A stretch of DNA of 64,000 nucleotides. It comes from Crocinitomicaceae bacterium. GTDB taxonomy: Bacteria > Bacteroidota > Bacteroidia > Flavobacteriales_D > Crocinitomicaceae. The stretch is taken from contig JAGYIR010000011.1 of NCBI GenBank assembly GCA_018402525.1, forward strand, positions 682,001-746,000, given 5' to 3'. Below the pieces are notes generated by a model. The model saw only the letters and a list, made by a program, of their open reading frames with translations, was not told the origin of the DNA and made no database searches. Made by a program: the position numbers and the translations under genes. Of this stretch, positions 46,794 to 56,094 are shown piece by piece. Numbering within the stretch: position 1 is the stretch's first letter; every line of letters starts with the position of its first letter.

Positions 46794-47637
46794 CCCAATA
46801 TCGGGTGTAGGAAAGAAAGGAAACATCCCCCAGTTGATCGAAGAACATCTAGATTTAGACGTTTACGATTATGATATCGTGTTTACTGAATATAAAAAAC
46901 ATGCGCGATCCATTGCTGAAAATTCAGCAAAAGAAGGGTATGATATTGTATGCGCTGTCGGTGGTGATGGGTCTGTACACGAAGTGGGAACGGCACTCAT
47001 TGGCACAAAAACCAAGTTAGCTATTTTACCTGTCGGTTCTGGAAATGGATTGGCGCGCCATCTGAACATCCCGCTCAACATTAAAGATGCGATTGAATGT
47101 ATCAATAAAAACAATGCCATTCAAATGGACACGGTTATGGTGAATGACAAGTCATTTTTAGGTGTTGGTGGATACGGTTTTGATGCCGTGATCGCAAAGA
47201 AATTTGACACACACTCAAAGCGTGGACTGCGAGGTTACATCTACCTCATCGTTCGTGAATTCTTCAAATACAACCCTATCAACGTGTCGATTGATTTAGA
47301 CGGAAAGATTAAGACATTACCCGTGGTACTTTGTACAGTGGCAAATTCCTCACAATTTGGGAATGGATTTACGGTTTCCCCAAAGTCTGACGTTACGGAT
47401 GGTAAAATTGAACTGTGTCTCTTAAAACCATTCTCCATCTGGTCAGCACCATCTATTGTTTACCGCTTCTTTCGAAAAAGTGGTGACAAATCGCGCTTTT
47501 CAGAAATCATTTCATTCAAAAAGGCGAAGATTAAACTTTCGAAGAAAATGGCGCATTACGATGGAGAACCTTTCGACGTTCAAGATGAGTTAAATATCAG
47601 CGTTGTTCCGAAAAGTTTAAACATATTAGTGGGATAA
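46765..47637 (+). CDS. Diacylglycerol/lipid kinase family protein (DagK-like)
   Basis: The 290-residue protein shows the lipid kinase fold: INPISGVGKKGN near 9-20, the nucleotide loop VGGDGSVHEVG near 72-82, VGSGNGLARHLNIP, and SDVTDGKIELCLL at the C-terminal half. It phosphorylates diacylglycerol (or a related lipid) to phosphatidate in the cytoplasm. It overlaps the LTA-synthase-like gene by 29 bases. Enzymes of that type release diacylglycerol when they use phosphatidylglycerol, so recycling is a reasonable inference. Sphingosine or ceramide kinase activity is an alternative in this family. Confidence 0.9.
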   Translation: MKKRIRFIINPISGVGKKGNIPQLIEEHLDLDVYDYDIVFTEYKKHARSIAENSAKEGYDIVCAVGGDGSVHEVGTALIGTKTKLAILPVGSGNGLARHLNIPLNIKDAIECINKNNAIQMDTVMVNDKSFLGVGGYGFDAVIAKKFDTHSKRGLRGYIYLIVREFFKYNPINVSIDLDGKIKTLPVVLCTVANSSQFGNGFTVSPKSDVTDGKIELCLLKPFSIWSAPSIVYRFFRKSGDKSRFSEIISFKKAKIKLSKKMAHYDGEPFDVQDELNISVVPKSLNILVG

Positions 47638-47799
47638 ATGCCTAGTATTTTTCTCCTACCTATAATCCCGGCCATTTTGTTGGGAACGTTGAATTGGATC
47701 TACTGGAAAAAAAGGGGATACACCTCTACCACCCAATTAATTATGGGGATACTCATTATCTATACTGCCATCTACTTGATTCTTTCAAAAATCTATTGA
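47638..47799 (+). CDS. Small membrane protein (53 residues) after the lipid kinase
   Basis: The ATG at 47638 directly follows the TAA of the kinase gene (TAAATG). The frame encodes MPSIFLLPIIPAILLGT ... YLILSKIY with two hydrophobic helices (about 2-17 and 34-50) joined by a short basic loop (WKKRGYTS). Coding statistics and the immediate TAAATG junction support a real gene. No family recognised; it may be a membrane partner of the kinase. Confidence 0.6.
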   Translation: MPSIFLLPIIPAILLGTLNWIYWKKRGYTSTTQLIMGILIIYTAIYLILSKIY

Positions 47800-47927
47800 T
47801 GACCTAATGGTTTAATCTTTAACCAAAAAGGTTGCAGGAATGTTATTGTCCACCATCCATTTTATTGCAGTCTTTGCGTATATTAGCGACAGGAAACACA
47901 TATGAAATAGCTTTCTAATTCAATCAG

Positions 47928-48686
47928 ATGAAAACAATTTCTCACCATTACGAAGCAGTTGTCGCAACATTCAAAGAATTGTTTGCTGGAAATTTCCTGT
48001 TGTATTTTATCCCAGGATCGGTATTGACGATTCTGTTCTTCTGGTTCACCTACTCCACCCGATCGATTGAAGAATCCTTACTAATAGAAGCAGATAGCTC
48101 GTGGATCAACTGGGCAAAGGGTGCTATCAACACAGGTGTACACGGCGTTTTTAGCTTTTTCGGCTTTCTAATGGAACAGGTGTACATTTTCGGTGTTATT
48201 ACACTCCTTTCGCCATTTAACACGATGCTCTCCGAAAAACTAGAAAACAAACTGATTGGTACTGAATATAAATCAAGCCTAGCTAGTTTTATCAATGATT
48301 TCTTTCGGATGGTGTTCGTTGTGATCATTGCCATTAGTTTAGAACTTTCCTTCCTGGCTTTTTACTGGTTCATTTCCTTTGTTTTCGGACTTGGCGCTAT
48401 AGACGATATTGTTTTCTTTATTATAACAGCCTTTTTCTTTGGATTGTCTTTTTATGATTTCTCCCTGGAGCGTGATCGCGTCAACGTATTTGGAACAATT
48501 GCGTATGCTTTTAGTCACCCGCTATCAATGATATTAACAGGTAGCATTTTTCTACTCATTTACGCCATTCCAATTATTGGGATTCCAATTGCGCCAGTAC
48601 TTTCAGTAATGATCGCTACAATTGTTTACCTTTACCTTAAGAAGCGATTGCCTAAACAACATAATGATTTAAAAGAAAATGAGTGA
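47928..48686 (+). CDS. EI24-domain membrane protein
   Basis: The 252-residue protein has four or five transmembrane helices and the EI24/CysZ-like layout: a first helix LLYFIPGSVLTILFFWF near 25-42, a middle pair around 110-160, and the motif DFSLERDRVNVFGTIAYAFSHP near 180, a typical EI24 segment. CysZ of this family takes up sulfate, but this cannot be assumed here. Its stop overlaps the mutA start by eight bases, so it is co-translated with the methylmalonyl-CoA mutase genes. It has no obvious partner in that pathway. Confidence 0.85.
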   Translation: MKTISHHYEAVVATFKELFAGNFLLYFIPGSVLTILFFWFTYSTRSIEESLLIEADSSWINWAKGAINTGVHGVFSFFGFLMEQVYIFGVITLLSPFNTMLSEKLENKLIGTEYKSSLASFINDFFRMVFVVIIAISLELSFLAFYWFISFVFGLGAIDDIVFFIITAFFFGLSFYDFSLERDRVNVFGTIAYAFSHPLSMILTGSIFLLIYAIPIIGIPIAPVLSVMIATIVYLYLKKRLPKQHNDLKENE

Positions 48687-50031
48687 TTTTTTCAATGAGT
48701 TTAAAACGGTTTCAAAAGCTGAGTGGGAAGCACAAATCATTGCCGATTTAAAAGGCAAAGATCCATCCTTGCTTACAACCAACGATGAAATAGAAGAAAT
48801 TGAATTTACGAGTTACATGCATCAGGAGGATATCAATTCTTTTGATGAATCACCAGGAGATTTTCCTTTCACGCGTGGAATGAATCGTTCCGATAACGAC
48901 TGGAAAAATGGGGCATATATAAAGATTGAAGATGCAAAAACGACCAATAAAAAAGCATTGACTTCACTCAATTTAGGTGCTGATTTGTTGGTTTTCGAAG
49001 CTAAAAACTCTTCTGTGGATTGGAAAACTGTTCTGGATGAAGTGAAATTGGAATACATTCAAACACAGTTCATCTTACACAATAAAAAATCCTTTTTCGA
49101 AGCACACAGCGTGCTATCTTCAAAAGAAGGAGATATTATATATCAACTGGATTTTTTAGGTTCAGAATGGTCCGAAAATGATTTTCATGAAATTTCCGCA
49201 GAGTTCAACTCAAAACAGCAACGCTTTTGCGCGGTAAACGGTTTTCAGCTTCAGCAGGCAGGCGCAACAACAACGCAAGAAATAGCTTTTTGTTTGAGTG
49301 CAGGACACGAATACCTTGTAAAACTGCTGTATGAAGGATTCACCATCGATGAAGCGTGCGCTTGTGTCAGTTTCAACATCGGAATCGGAGCAAACTACTT
49401 CTTTGAAATCGCTAAGATTCGCGCATTAAAACAACTTTGGTCGAAAATCATAAAAGCATATAATCCTGAGCACAACTGCTCGTACAACTGTCACATCAAT
49501 GCGCGCATTGGACATTTAAACAAATCCATTCAAGATCCACACACCAACTTATTGCGACAAACAACAGAGGCGATGTCGGCAGTTTCGGGAAGTGTCGATA
49601 CGCTAACCATTTTACCCTATGATTTGCTGTCATCCAATGGAACAACTGACCTATCAGAAAGAATGGCTATCAACATCTCCACGATTTTAAAAGAGGAGTC
49701 CTATCTAGATAAAGTACTAGATCCGACTGGCGGAAGCTATTCCGTTGAGAACCTTACGCTAAAAATTGGTCGAAAAGCATGGACCTTGTTTCAAAAATTG
49801 GAGAGTGAAGCTGGAATTTTTAATTCTTCCGCACAAAAGCTGCTTGTTGAACAGGTTGCAACCAAAAGAAATCAACGCATAGCCAACTTTAGCAGTGGGA
49901 AAACAGTAGGAATTGGCATGAACAAATACAAACCAACCCAACCTGTAGAAGCCCATTGGAAACTTCCTAACGACTATTTAGGACTGCAGCCATTAGTGTT
50001 AGAACATGAATTAAATCTTAAAACAGCATGA
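48679..50031 (+). CDS. mutA: Methylmalonyl-CoA mutase small subunit
   Basis: The 450-residue protein resembles the TIM-barrel part of methylmalonyl-CoA mutase without the B12-binding domain, as expected for the non-catalytic small subunit. The conserved motifs are [30 protein letters not shown] and [14 protein letters not shown]. In Bacteroidetes it pairs with the large subunit. It overlaps mutB by four bases (ATGA) and starts inside the EI24 gene. Codon use is like the neighbours. Confidence 0.93.
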   Translation: MSDFFNEFKTVSKAEWEAQIIADLKGKDPSLLTTNDEIEEIEFTSYMHQEDINSFDESPGDFPFTRGMNRSDNDWKNGAYIKIEDAKTTNKKALTSLNLGADLLVFEAKNSSVDWKTVLDEVKLEYIQTQFILHNKKSFFEAHSVLSSKEGDIIYQLDFLGSEWSENDFHEISAEFNSKQQRFCAVNGFQLQQAGATTTQEIAFCLSAGHEYLVKLLYEGFTIDEACACVSFNIGIGANYFFEIAKIRALKQLWSKIIKAYNPEHNCSYNCHINARIGHLNKSIQDPHTNLLRQTTEAMSAVSGSVDTLTILPYDLLSSNGTTDLSERMAINISTILKEESYLDKVLDPTGGSYSVENLTLKIGRKAWTLFQKLESEAGIFNSSAQKLLVEQVATKRNQRIANFSSGKTVGIGMNKYKPTQPVEAHWKLPNDYLGLQPLVLEHELNLKTA

Positions 50032-52160
50032 AAAGAGTAGACTTTAAAGACATTGCTTTTGATTCGGCTGTTGAAAAAAATAATGCTGAAAAAAAGGCAA
50101 CGCACACAACAACAGACAAAATCGAACTGAGTAATTTTTATTCTGCTGAGGACATTTCATCAACAGAACATATTGGTTTTGTATCGGGAATTGCTCCTTT
50201 TCTACGTGGACCTTACACTTCAATGTATGCCATTCGACCTTGGACTGTTCGACAATACGCTGGTTTTTCGACTGCAGAAGAATCGAACGCGTTTTACCGA
50301 CGAAATTTAGCAGCGGGACAAAAAGGGCTTTCCGTCGCATTTGATTTAGCAACGCACCGTGGGTATGATTCCGATCACCCTCGGGTAGAGGGAGACGTCG
50401 GGAAGGCAGGAGTTGCAATTGATTCTCTTCTGGACATGAAAATTTTATTCGACCAAATTCCATTGGATGAAATGTCCGTTTCTATGACCATGAACGGTGC
50501 GGTTCTTCCAATCATGGCATTTTATATTGTTGCAGCCGAAGAGCAAGGAGTGGATCAAGCTAAATTGTCTGGAACGATTCAAAACGACATCCTGAAGGAA
50601 TTTATGGTGCGAAACACGTACATCTATCCACCATTGCCTTCGATGCGCATCATTTCCGATATTTTTGCGTACACTGCCGAACACATGCCTAAGTTCAATT
50701 CAATTTCCATCTCAGGCTATCATATGCAAGAGGCAGGAGCTACGGCTTCCATTGAGCTCGCATACACATTGGCAGATGGACTTGAATATCTTCGCGCAGG
50801 AACGAACGCAGGAATGAACATTGATGATTTTGCACCGCGACTAAGTTTTTTCTGGGCGATTGGCATGGATCATTATACGGAAGTTGCCAAAATGCGTGCT
50901 GGTAGACTATTATGGTCGAAAATTGTCAAAAAATTCAATCCTAAGAATGAAAAATCCCTCGCACTCAGAACACACTGTCAAACTTCTGGGTGGAGTTTAA
51001 CGGAGCAAGATCCGTTTAACAATGTCGCACGCACATGCATAGAAGCGATGGCAGCGGCACTTGGAGGAACACAATCGTTACATACAAATGCATTGGATGA
51101 AGCCATTGCTCTGCCTACTGATTTTTCAGCACGAATTGCTCGCAACACACAGATTTTCATCCAAGAAGAAACAGGAATTACACAACACGTAGATCCTCTT
51201 GGTGGAAGCTATTACATTGAGAAACTTACGGAAGAATTGGTCGAAAAAGCATGGGAACTCATTTCCGAAGTGGAGGAATTGGGCGGAATGGCAAAAGCGA
51301 TTGAAACTGGGTTGCCAAAGATGCGTATCGAAGAAGCTGCGGCTAGAAAACAAGCTCGAATTGATTCGAACAAGGACATTATTGTTGGAGTGAACAGGTA
51401 TGAACTTGAAGTTCAAGATGAAATCGAAATTCTTGAAGTCGATAACACAAAAGTTCGAGATGCGCAGATTGAACGATTGAAATTGCTGAAGTCAACAAGA
51501 GACGAATTGAAGGCGGAGGTTCTGCTAAATGAACTTACAGACGCAGCGAAGAACAACTCTGGTAATTTATTAGAAATTGCCGTTCGTTGTGCACGAGCGA
51601 GAGCATCACTTGGAGAGATCTCAAGTGCTCTCGAAAAATCGTACGGTCGATATCAAGCAACGATTCGATCGATTAATGGAATTTATTCATCTGAATCTAT
51701 GGAAGACAAAGACTTTAACCGTGCTAAAGAAATGGCCGATACGTTTAGTCGACTCGAAGGACGACGACCGCGAATCATGATTGCTAAAATGGGACAAGAC
51801 GGTCACGACAGAGGTGCAAAAGTCATCGCAACCTCTTTTGCTGACATTGGATTTGATGTCGATATCGGACCTTTATTCCAAACCCCTGAAGAAGCTGCGA
51901 AACAAGCTGTTGAAAATGATGTGCATATCTTAGGAGTTTCTTCGTTGGCAGCGGGACATAAAACGCTTATTCCCAAGGTAATCGCTGAACTCAAAAAAAT
52001 GAACCGTGATGACATTATGGTGATTGCAGGTGGAGTTATTCCTCAACAAGATTATGACTTTTTATATGACGCTGGGGTATTTGGGGTATTTGGACCTGGA
52101 ACTAAAATCTCGAAAGCTGCACAAGATATTTTAGCTTTACTAATTAAAAGTCACGATTGA
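50028..52160 (+). CDS. mutB: Methylmalonyl-CoA mutase large subunit
   Basis: The 710-residue catalytic subunit interconverts succinyl-CoA and L-methylmalonyl-CoA using adenosylcobalamin. The barrel (about 30-560) has [64 protein letters not shown] near 60-130, [11 protein letters not shown], and [13 protein letters not shown]. The C-terminal B12 domain (about 580-705) has [15 protein letters not shown] (axial histidine near 592), GVSSLAAGH and AGGVIPQQD. No riboswitch or cobalamin gene is visible nearby. The reverse reaction links this gene to propionate metabolism. Confidence 0.97.
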   Translation: MKRVDFKDIAFDSAVEKNNAEKKATHTTTDKIELSNFYSAEDISSTEHIGFVSGIAPFLRGPYTSMYAIRPWTVRQYAGFSTAEESNAFYRRNLAAGQKGLSVAFDLATHRGYDSDHPRVEGDVGKAGVAIDSLLDMKILFDQIPLDEMSVSMTMNGAVLPIMAFYIVAAEEQGVDQAKLSGTIQNDILKEFMVRNTYIYPPLPSMRIISDIFAYTAEHMPKFNSISISGYHMQEAGATASIELAYTLADGLEYLRAGTNAGMNIDDFAPRLSFFWAIGMDHYTEVAKMRAGRLLWSKIVKKFNPKNEKSLALRTHCQTSGWSLTEQDPFNNVARTCIEAMAAALGGTQSLHTNALDEAIALPTDFSARIARNTQIFIQEETGITQHVDPLGGSYYIEKLTEELVEKAWELISEVEELGGMAKAIETGLPKMRIEEAAARKQARIDSNKDIIVGVNRYELEVQDEIEILEVDNTKVRDAQIERLKLLKSTRDELKAEVLLNELTDAAKNNSGNLLEIAVRCARARASLGEISSALEKSYGRYQATIRSINGIYSSESMEDKDFNRAKEMADTFSRLEGRRPRIMIAKMGQDGHDRGAKVIATSFADIGFDVDIGPLFQTPEEAAKQAVENDVHILGVSSLAAGHKTLIPKVIAELKKMNRDDIMVIAGGVIPQQDYDFLYDAGVFGVFGPGTKISKAAQDILALLIKSHD

Positions 52161-52188
52161 GTTTTATTGAAAAAAAATGGTAACTTTG
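52157..52188 (+). promoter_or_regulatory. Promoter of the secreted protein gene after mutB
   Basis: TTG (52157-52159), 21 bases, TAACTTTG (52181-52188). It begins inside the last codons of mutB (TTG overlaps the TGA stop) and ends 61 bases before the ATG at 52250. Confidence 0.55.
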
Positions 52189-52249
52189 AATCAATGTGCC
52201 TTTTTTTTTCGGCATAGTATTTGAATTAGTCATTGAAAAAATTAACACG

Positions 52250-52984
52250 ATGAAAAATGTAATTGCACTTCTTTGTTTAACCTTTGTTACGCAAATTGTA
52301 CTTTCTCAACCTCCAAATTATAACGATTTAAAAATCCTGTACGCAGATGCCAATTACGAAAAGTTGGCAAAAGTAGCTTCAAAATATGTGGAAGACGATA
52401 AAACTAAAAAGGATGTCGTGCCATACATGTGGCTTGCAAGAGGTTTGTATAAAATATCGTTGTCTGGAACAGCTGAAGGAGACTTCAAAAACGCGTACAA
52501 GGATGCCATTAAATACTTCGGCAAGGGTATGAAATATGACTTAAAAGACAACAACGGTGCAACCCTCGAAGAATTCAGTGATTTTGTTGACGAGTTTCAA
52601 AAAAGCCTTTTCGAAATGATAGATAATGACATCGCTGCTGGTGCATGGCAAAAAGCATATGGATGGGCAATTCGTTATCAGAAAATATCGCAAAATGAGG
52701 CTGGAATAAAATACGTTATGGGAGTTTGTAAATACCATGCAGAAGACAAAACGACAGCACGTTCTTTATGGCAGGAAGGCGATGTATTGCTCAAAGAGGT
52801 CGAAAGTATTGAATCTTGGACCGCTGCAGATAAAAATATATTAAAAATTGGAGTATTACACTCCGCAGCAGCACTCAACGATAGCCGTCAAAATGACAAA
52901 GCTCGTGAGCTACTAAACAAAGTTGCGCACTGGTTTGAAAACGACCAAGACTGGAAAGACCGTTACGATTTGATTATCAATTAA
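52250..52984 (+). CDS. Secreted/periplasmic TPR-like protein of unknown function
   Basis: The protein from the ATG at 52250 has 244 residues: a signal peptide (MKNVIALLCLTFVTQIVLSQ, about 1-20) and a mature part made of helical pairs, with YADANYEKLAKVASKYVED and MWLARGLYKISLSGTAEGDFKNAYKDAIKYFGKG typical of TPR repeats. The open frame extends 18 codons upstream but without a signal peptide start, so the ATG is preferred. No further domain. It has its own promoter and a strong terminator, so it is monocistronic. Probable scaffold for periplasmic protein contacts; the partner is unknown. Confidence 0.8.
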   Translation: MKNVIALLCLTFVTQIVLSQPPNYNDLKILYADANYEKLAKVASKYVEDDKTKKDVVPYMWLARGLYKISLSGTAEGDFKNAYKDAIKYFGKGMKYDLKDNNGATLEEFSDFVDEFQKSLFEMIDNDIAAGAWQKAYGWAIRYQKISQNEAGIKYVMGVCKYHAEDKTTARSLWQEGDVLLKEVESIESWTAADKNILKIGVLHSAAALNDSRQNDKARELLNKVAHWFENDQDWKDRYDLIIN

Positions 52985-53000
52985 TCGTTGATAATGTTTA

Positions 53001-53034
53001 AAAAAAGACGGTGATATATCACCGTCTTTTTTTT
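53001..53034 (+). terminator. Rho-independent terminator
   Basis: A nearly perfect palindrome (AAAAAGACGGTGA ... TCACCGTCTTTTT at 53002-53030) followed by more T residues, 18 bases after the stop of the TPR-like gene. Confidence 0.9.
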
Positions 53035-53131
53035 GTCAAAAAAAAATCGTTGAATAGTAGTTCTTTCATTTTTCAACAATAGATCTTGCAAAACAAATGA
53101 ATGTGACTCCACAATAAGCGGTTGAATCGCT

Positions 53132-53139
53132 TACATTTG
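53132..53139 (+). promoter_or_regulatory. Putative -7 box (TACATTTG) four bases before the divIC-like gene
   Basis: TACATTTG-ttgt-ATG(53144). Exact -7 consensus, no TTG box at the expected distance. The predicted transcript start lies at the ATG. Confidence 0.4.
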
Positions 53140-53143
53140 TTGT

Positions 53144-53437
53144 ATGAAGCGTTTCTATCCATATTTAAAGAATAAATTCATTTTAGCTTTTGCTATTCTC
53201 AGTATCTACACGCTGTTTCTGGATGAAAACGATCTGTTCACAATGATTTCAAATGCGAATAAGCTGCGTCAACTTGAAGCAAAAAAAATTGAATTGAATG
53301 AAGAATTGAAGGACGTTCGATCAACTTTAAATAAACTGACGTCCATTCATGAAGTAGAACGCTTTGCACGTGAGAAGAAGTACTTTAAAAAGGATGACGA
53401 AGACTTATTTGTAATTTTCACCGAAGGCGAGAAATAA
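53144..53437 (+). CDS. DivIC/FtsB-like septum formation initiator
   Basis: The 97-residue protein has a short basic N-terminus, one transmembrane helix (about 10-26), a coiled coil (NKLRQLEAKKIELNEELKDVRSTLNKL, about 42-68) and the motif VERFAREKKYFKKDDEDLFVI, which is the family signature. It belongs to the FtsB/DivIC group, bitopic proteins of the divisome that join FtsL and FtsQ. No ftsL or ftsQ in the window. It converges on the SpoIID-like gene with eight bases between stop codons. Confidence 0.9.
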   Translation: MKRFYPYLKNKFILAFAILSIYTLFLDENDLFTMISNANKLRQLEAKKIELNEELKDVRSTLNKLTSIHEVERFAREKKYFKKDDEDLFVIFTEGEK

Positions 53438-53445
53438 AATTCAGA

Positions 53446-54627
53446 TTATAAGCCCTGTTCCTGATCAATCGATTGATTGAAGAAATTACCTCGGAAATAA
53501 TCAATCACTTCCACATTGCTAAAATAAAACAAGGCAATTTGTTGGTAGGTATAACCATTGAACGCCATTTGCATAGCTCCTTCTTGACACAAGCCAACCC
53601 CATGCCCGAAACCTCTTCCAGAAATAACCACTTCAACTCCTTCTAGTCGGGTACTAAAAAAAGTCGACTTTAAATTGAATTTTTGACGTAAGTCACGCAA
53701 TGGAATACCCAAGGAGGGATGAATGTAAAAGGCTTTTCGCTGATCAGAAGTAAAGTTGTATTTTAAGTCACCCAATTCATAACCGAGCTTGTCGAGTCCA
53801 AATTCCTTATTCAGATAGGCATCCCATTCTGACTTTTTAATTCTCTTTTCCCATGTCGCCTGGCGGGTATGTATACAGAAAGTATCAACGAATGATTCCA
53901 AATAGGGAACTGAAGTATTCCAAACATAGGCTGCATCGCAGGTTTGTCCGCCACAATTAGCAGAAAAATAGGAAGTTACTAGTTCGTTCTTGGCATCGAC
54001 AAGTACTTCACCACTCGTCGCTTCAACGGCCTGCTGAATGGTTGGTGTATGCTTCAGTTTGCTGTGATAAGCTTGACAATGAACACCATCGCACAACTGA
54101 AACCCTTCCTTCTTATGTCGCTGGATGTTTTTAAGCGCATAGGTGCGACTCATCAATGCTTGAACTTTATAATATTCCATGTGTCGACCGCCACCTCCTT
54201 CTGATTCAATGACTCCTGATAAATAATTATTCATGTCCACTACATTTATCAACTTTAAACTAGTTGCCTCCAATGAAACTTCAAAGCCGTCGTTGTAGTG
54301 TCGTTTTTTTAATGCTGGCTGAATTGGTGCGAGTTCCATCACTGAATTCTGCATCAATGGCACTATTCTAAAGGAACTAGCAACACCTTGTATAACACCG
54401 CTTTTAGTCACCTGAACATTTGCACTCAAATAACTCAGAAGTACCTTCTCCCCTTCTTGAAGTCTACAAATAATTGCCGTATCGTTAAAGATCTCATAGA
54501 CACCTTTTTCAACAATCATCTCAACTTTGGCAATTTTACTTTTACGAAAAAGTCCAATGCGCATTTCTTGAGAAACCGCAACAAAAGAAAACACTACCAC
54601 GAAAATGAAAACTGTTTTTTTCACCAT
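53446..54627 (-). CDS. SpoIID/LytB domain protein (amidase enhancer-like)
   Basis: The 393-residue protein has a signal peptide (MVKKTVFIFVVVFSFVAVS, about 1-19) and the SpoIID domain: YLSGVIESEGGGGRHMEYYKVQALMSRTYAL near 135-165 with the catalytic glutamate, SYFSANCGGQTCD near 235 and GRGFGHGVGLCQEGAMQMA near 350. Members are lytic transglycosylases that cut denuded peptidoglycan glycan strands. Bacteroidetes do not sporulate, so a general role in cell-wall turnover is more likely. Its start codon is one base from a TAATTTTG box. Confidence 0.88.
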   Translation of the reverse strand: MVKKTVFIFVVVFSFVAVSQEMRIGLFRKSKIAKVEMIVEKGVYEIFNDTAIICRLQEGEKVLLSYLSANVQVTKSGVIQGVASSFRIVPLMQNSVMELAPIQPALKKRHYNDGFEVSLEATSLKLINVVDMNNYLSGVIESEGGGGRHMEYYKVQALMSRTYALKNIQRHKKEGFQLCDGVHCQAYHSKLKHTPTIQQAVEATSGEVLVDAKNELVTSYFSANCGGQTCDAAYVWNTSVPYLESFVDTFCIHTRQATWEKRIKKSEWDAYLNKEFGLDKLGYELGDLKYNFTSDQRKAFYIHPSLGIPLRDLRQKFNLKSTFFSTRLEGVEVVISGRGFGHGVGLCQEGAMQMAFNGYTYQQIALFYFSNVEVIDYFRGNFFNQSIDQEQGL

Positions 54628-54628
54628 T

Positions 54629-54636
54629 CAAAATTA
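54629..54636 (-). promoter_or_regulatory. Putative -7 box (TAATTTTG) one base before the SpoIID-like gene
   Basis: Minus-strand TAATTTTG-a-ATG (54627). Exact -7 consensus, no TTG box upstream. If used, the transcript start would fall inside the first codons, which makes the start codon or the promoter doubtful. Confidence 0.3.
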
Positions 54637-54666
54637 CGTGACAAATCAATGTCTTTATAACGTATA

Positions 54667-55785
54667 TCAAATAGTTTTTAACAAGGATTGTGCAACTTTT
54701 TTACTTGCACCTACTCCACCAAGCACAATTTCAAGTGAATTATAGGCTTCTAACATGGAATTACGGTATATTTCATCACAGATTAATCGCTCCACTTCTT
54801 GTCTAATCAGCTCAGGATTACACTCTTTTTGGATGAGTTCTTTGACTATTTCCTTGTCCATGATCAAGTTTACTAAAGAAATGTACTTGACCTTTATCAA
54901 TCTCCTTGCAATACGATAGGATAATTCAGAACCTTTGTAACAAACTACCTCAGGAACTTTAAACAAAGCCGTTTCTAGAGTTGCCGTGCCTGATGTCACA
55001 ACAGCAGTGTGGGCATTTGCCAAAACTGCATATGTTTCACCATAAATAATTTGGACCTCTTTAGAAAAGGATTTATAAAATGAATCATCCAAGTTTGGAG
55101 CTCCAGCGATAACGATTTGATGCGAATCAATTCCTTCAACAGCCGCAAGCATGATGGGCAGTTTTTTCGTTATTTCTTGCCTTCTACTTCCTGGTAAAAT
55201 AGCCAAAATTGGGCGTTCATCTAAAGAGTTTCGTTCTCTTAGACTTAGCGCATCGTTTCCCTTTTTGAATTTTGTGATCTCATCGATTAATGGATGTCCA
55301 ACATATTCAACTTCCATCCCAAATTTTGCATAAAACTCTTTCTCAAATGGAAGTATTACAAACATGTAATCTACCACTTTTTTAATCTTATGTACACGCG
55401 ACTGCTTCCACGCCCAAACTTGCGGGGAAATGTAGTAATACACTTTGATTCCCTTCGACTTTGCCCATTCAGCAATTCTCAAATTAAACCCTGGGTAGTC
55501 TACCAAAACGAGCGCGTCCGGCGTAAATTCTTCGATGTCCTTTTTGCAAAAAGAAATGTTCTTAAGTATTGTTCGTAAATTCAACAACACCTCTAAAAAG
55601 CCCATAAATGCCAGCTCCTTAATGTGTTTTACCAATCCATTGGGTTGAACTGCTGCCATTTTATCTCCACCCCAGTAGCGAAATTCGATGGACGCATTCT
55701 CTTCCAACAAAGCTTTCATTAAATTGCTCGAATGCAAATCGCCTGAAGCCTCTCCCGCTATGACATACAGTTTTAATGGGCGCAT
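54667..55785 (-). CDS. lpxB: Lipid-A-disaccharide synthase
   Basis: From ATG 55785 the protein has 372 residues: YVIAGEASGDLHSSNLMKAL near 5-24, WGGDKMAAVQ, LVDYPGFNLRIAEWAK, YYISPQVWAWKQSRVHKIKK, LPFEKEFYAK, ILPGSRRQEI and VTSGTATLETAL. It joins UDP-diacylglucosamine with lipid X to give the lipid A disaccharide. It lies in an operon order surE, small membrane gene, lpxB; lpxD/C/A lie 25 kb away. Confidence 0.96.
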   Translation of the reverse strand: MRPLKLYVIAGEASGDLHSSNLMKALLEENASIEFRYWGGDKMAAVQPNGLVKHIKELAFMGFLEVLLNLRTILKNISFCKKDIEEFTPDALVLVDYPGFNLRIAEWAKSKGIKVYYYISPQVWAWKQSRVHKIKKVVDYMFVILPFEKEFYAKFGMEVEYVGHPLIDEITKFKKGNDALSLRERNSLDERPILAILPGSRRQEITKKLPIMLAAVEGIDSHQIVIAGAPNLDDSFYKSFSKEVQIIYGETYAVLANAHTAVVTSGTATLETALFKVPEVVCYKGSELSYRIARRLIKVKYISLVNLIMDKEIVKELIQKECNPELIRQEVERLICDEIYRNSMLEAYNSLEIVLGGVGASKKVAQSLLKTI

Positions 55786-55788
55786 CAA

Positions 55789-56094
55789 TTAGAAGAACTT
55801 AATGTAAATGATGTATGGTGCAAATAGAAGAGAACCGAGGATGATTCCCATCGCCAAATGATACCTTTCTCTATTGAGAAAAACGTAAAACCAGACCAAA
55901 TTAATGATGATCGAAATCGTCATTATTTTTATTCGATACGGTCCGTTCAATGTGAACTTATGCCATAACTGTTCGTAATAATAACCTTGTATCCAAACTA
56001 AAAACAATAAAACGATAGGAATAAAAATGAGTGGCGTGACTAAACCAATCAAAGCTCCTTTGGTATGATCCCAAGTCCAATTCTTTAAATTCAT
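55789..56094 (-). CDS. Small conserved membrane protein
   Basis: The 101-residue protein has three predicted transmembrane helices (about 15-35, 53-72 and 80-98) with short loops. It starts by a four-base overlap (ATGA) with the surE stop and ends three bases before lpxB, so it is translated from the same mRNA. I do not recognise the family; the tight linkage suggests an envelope-related role but no more can be said. Confidence 0.75.
   Translation of the reverse strand: MNLKNWTWDHTKGALIGLVTPLIFIPIVLLFLVWIQGYYYEQLWHKFTLNGPYRIKIMTISIIINLVWFYVFLNRERYHLAMGIILGSLLFAPYIIYIKFF

Noticed and set aside
47800-47927. Cobalamin riboswitch before the mutase operon
   Set aside because: No conserved B12-box or long structured leader is visible in this 128-base gap.
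53446-54627. SpoIID as a sign of sporulation
   Set aside because: SpoIID/LytB domain proteins are common outside spore formers and no other sporulation gene is present.
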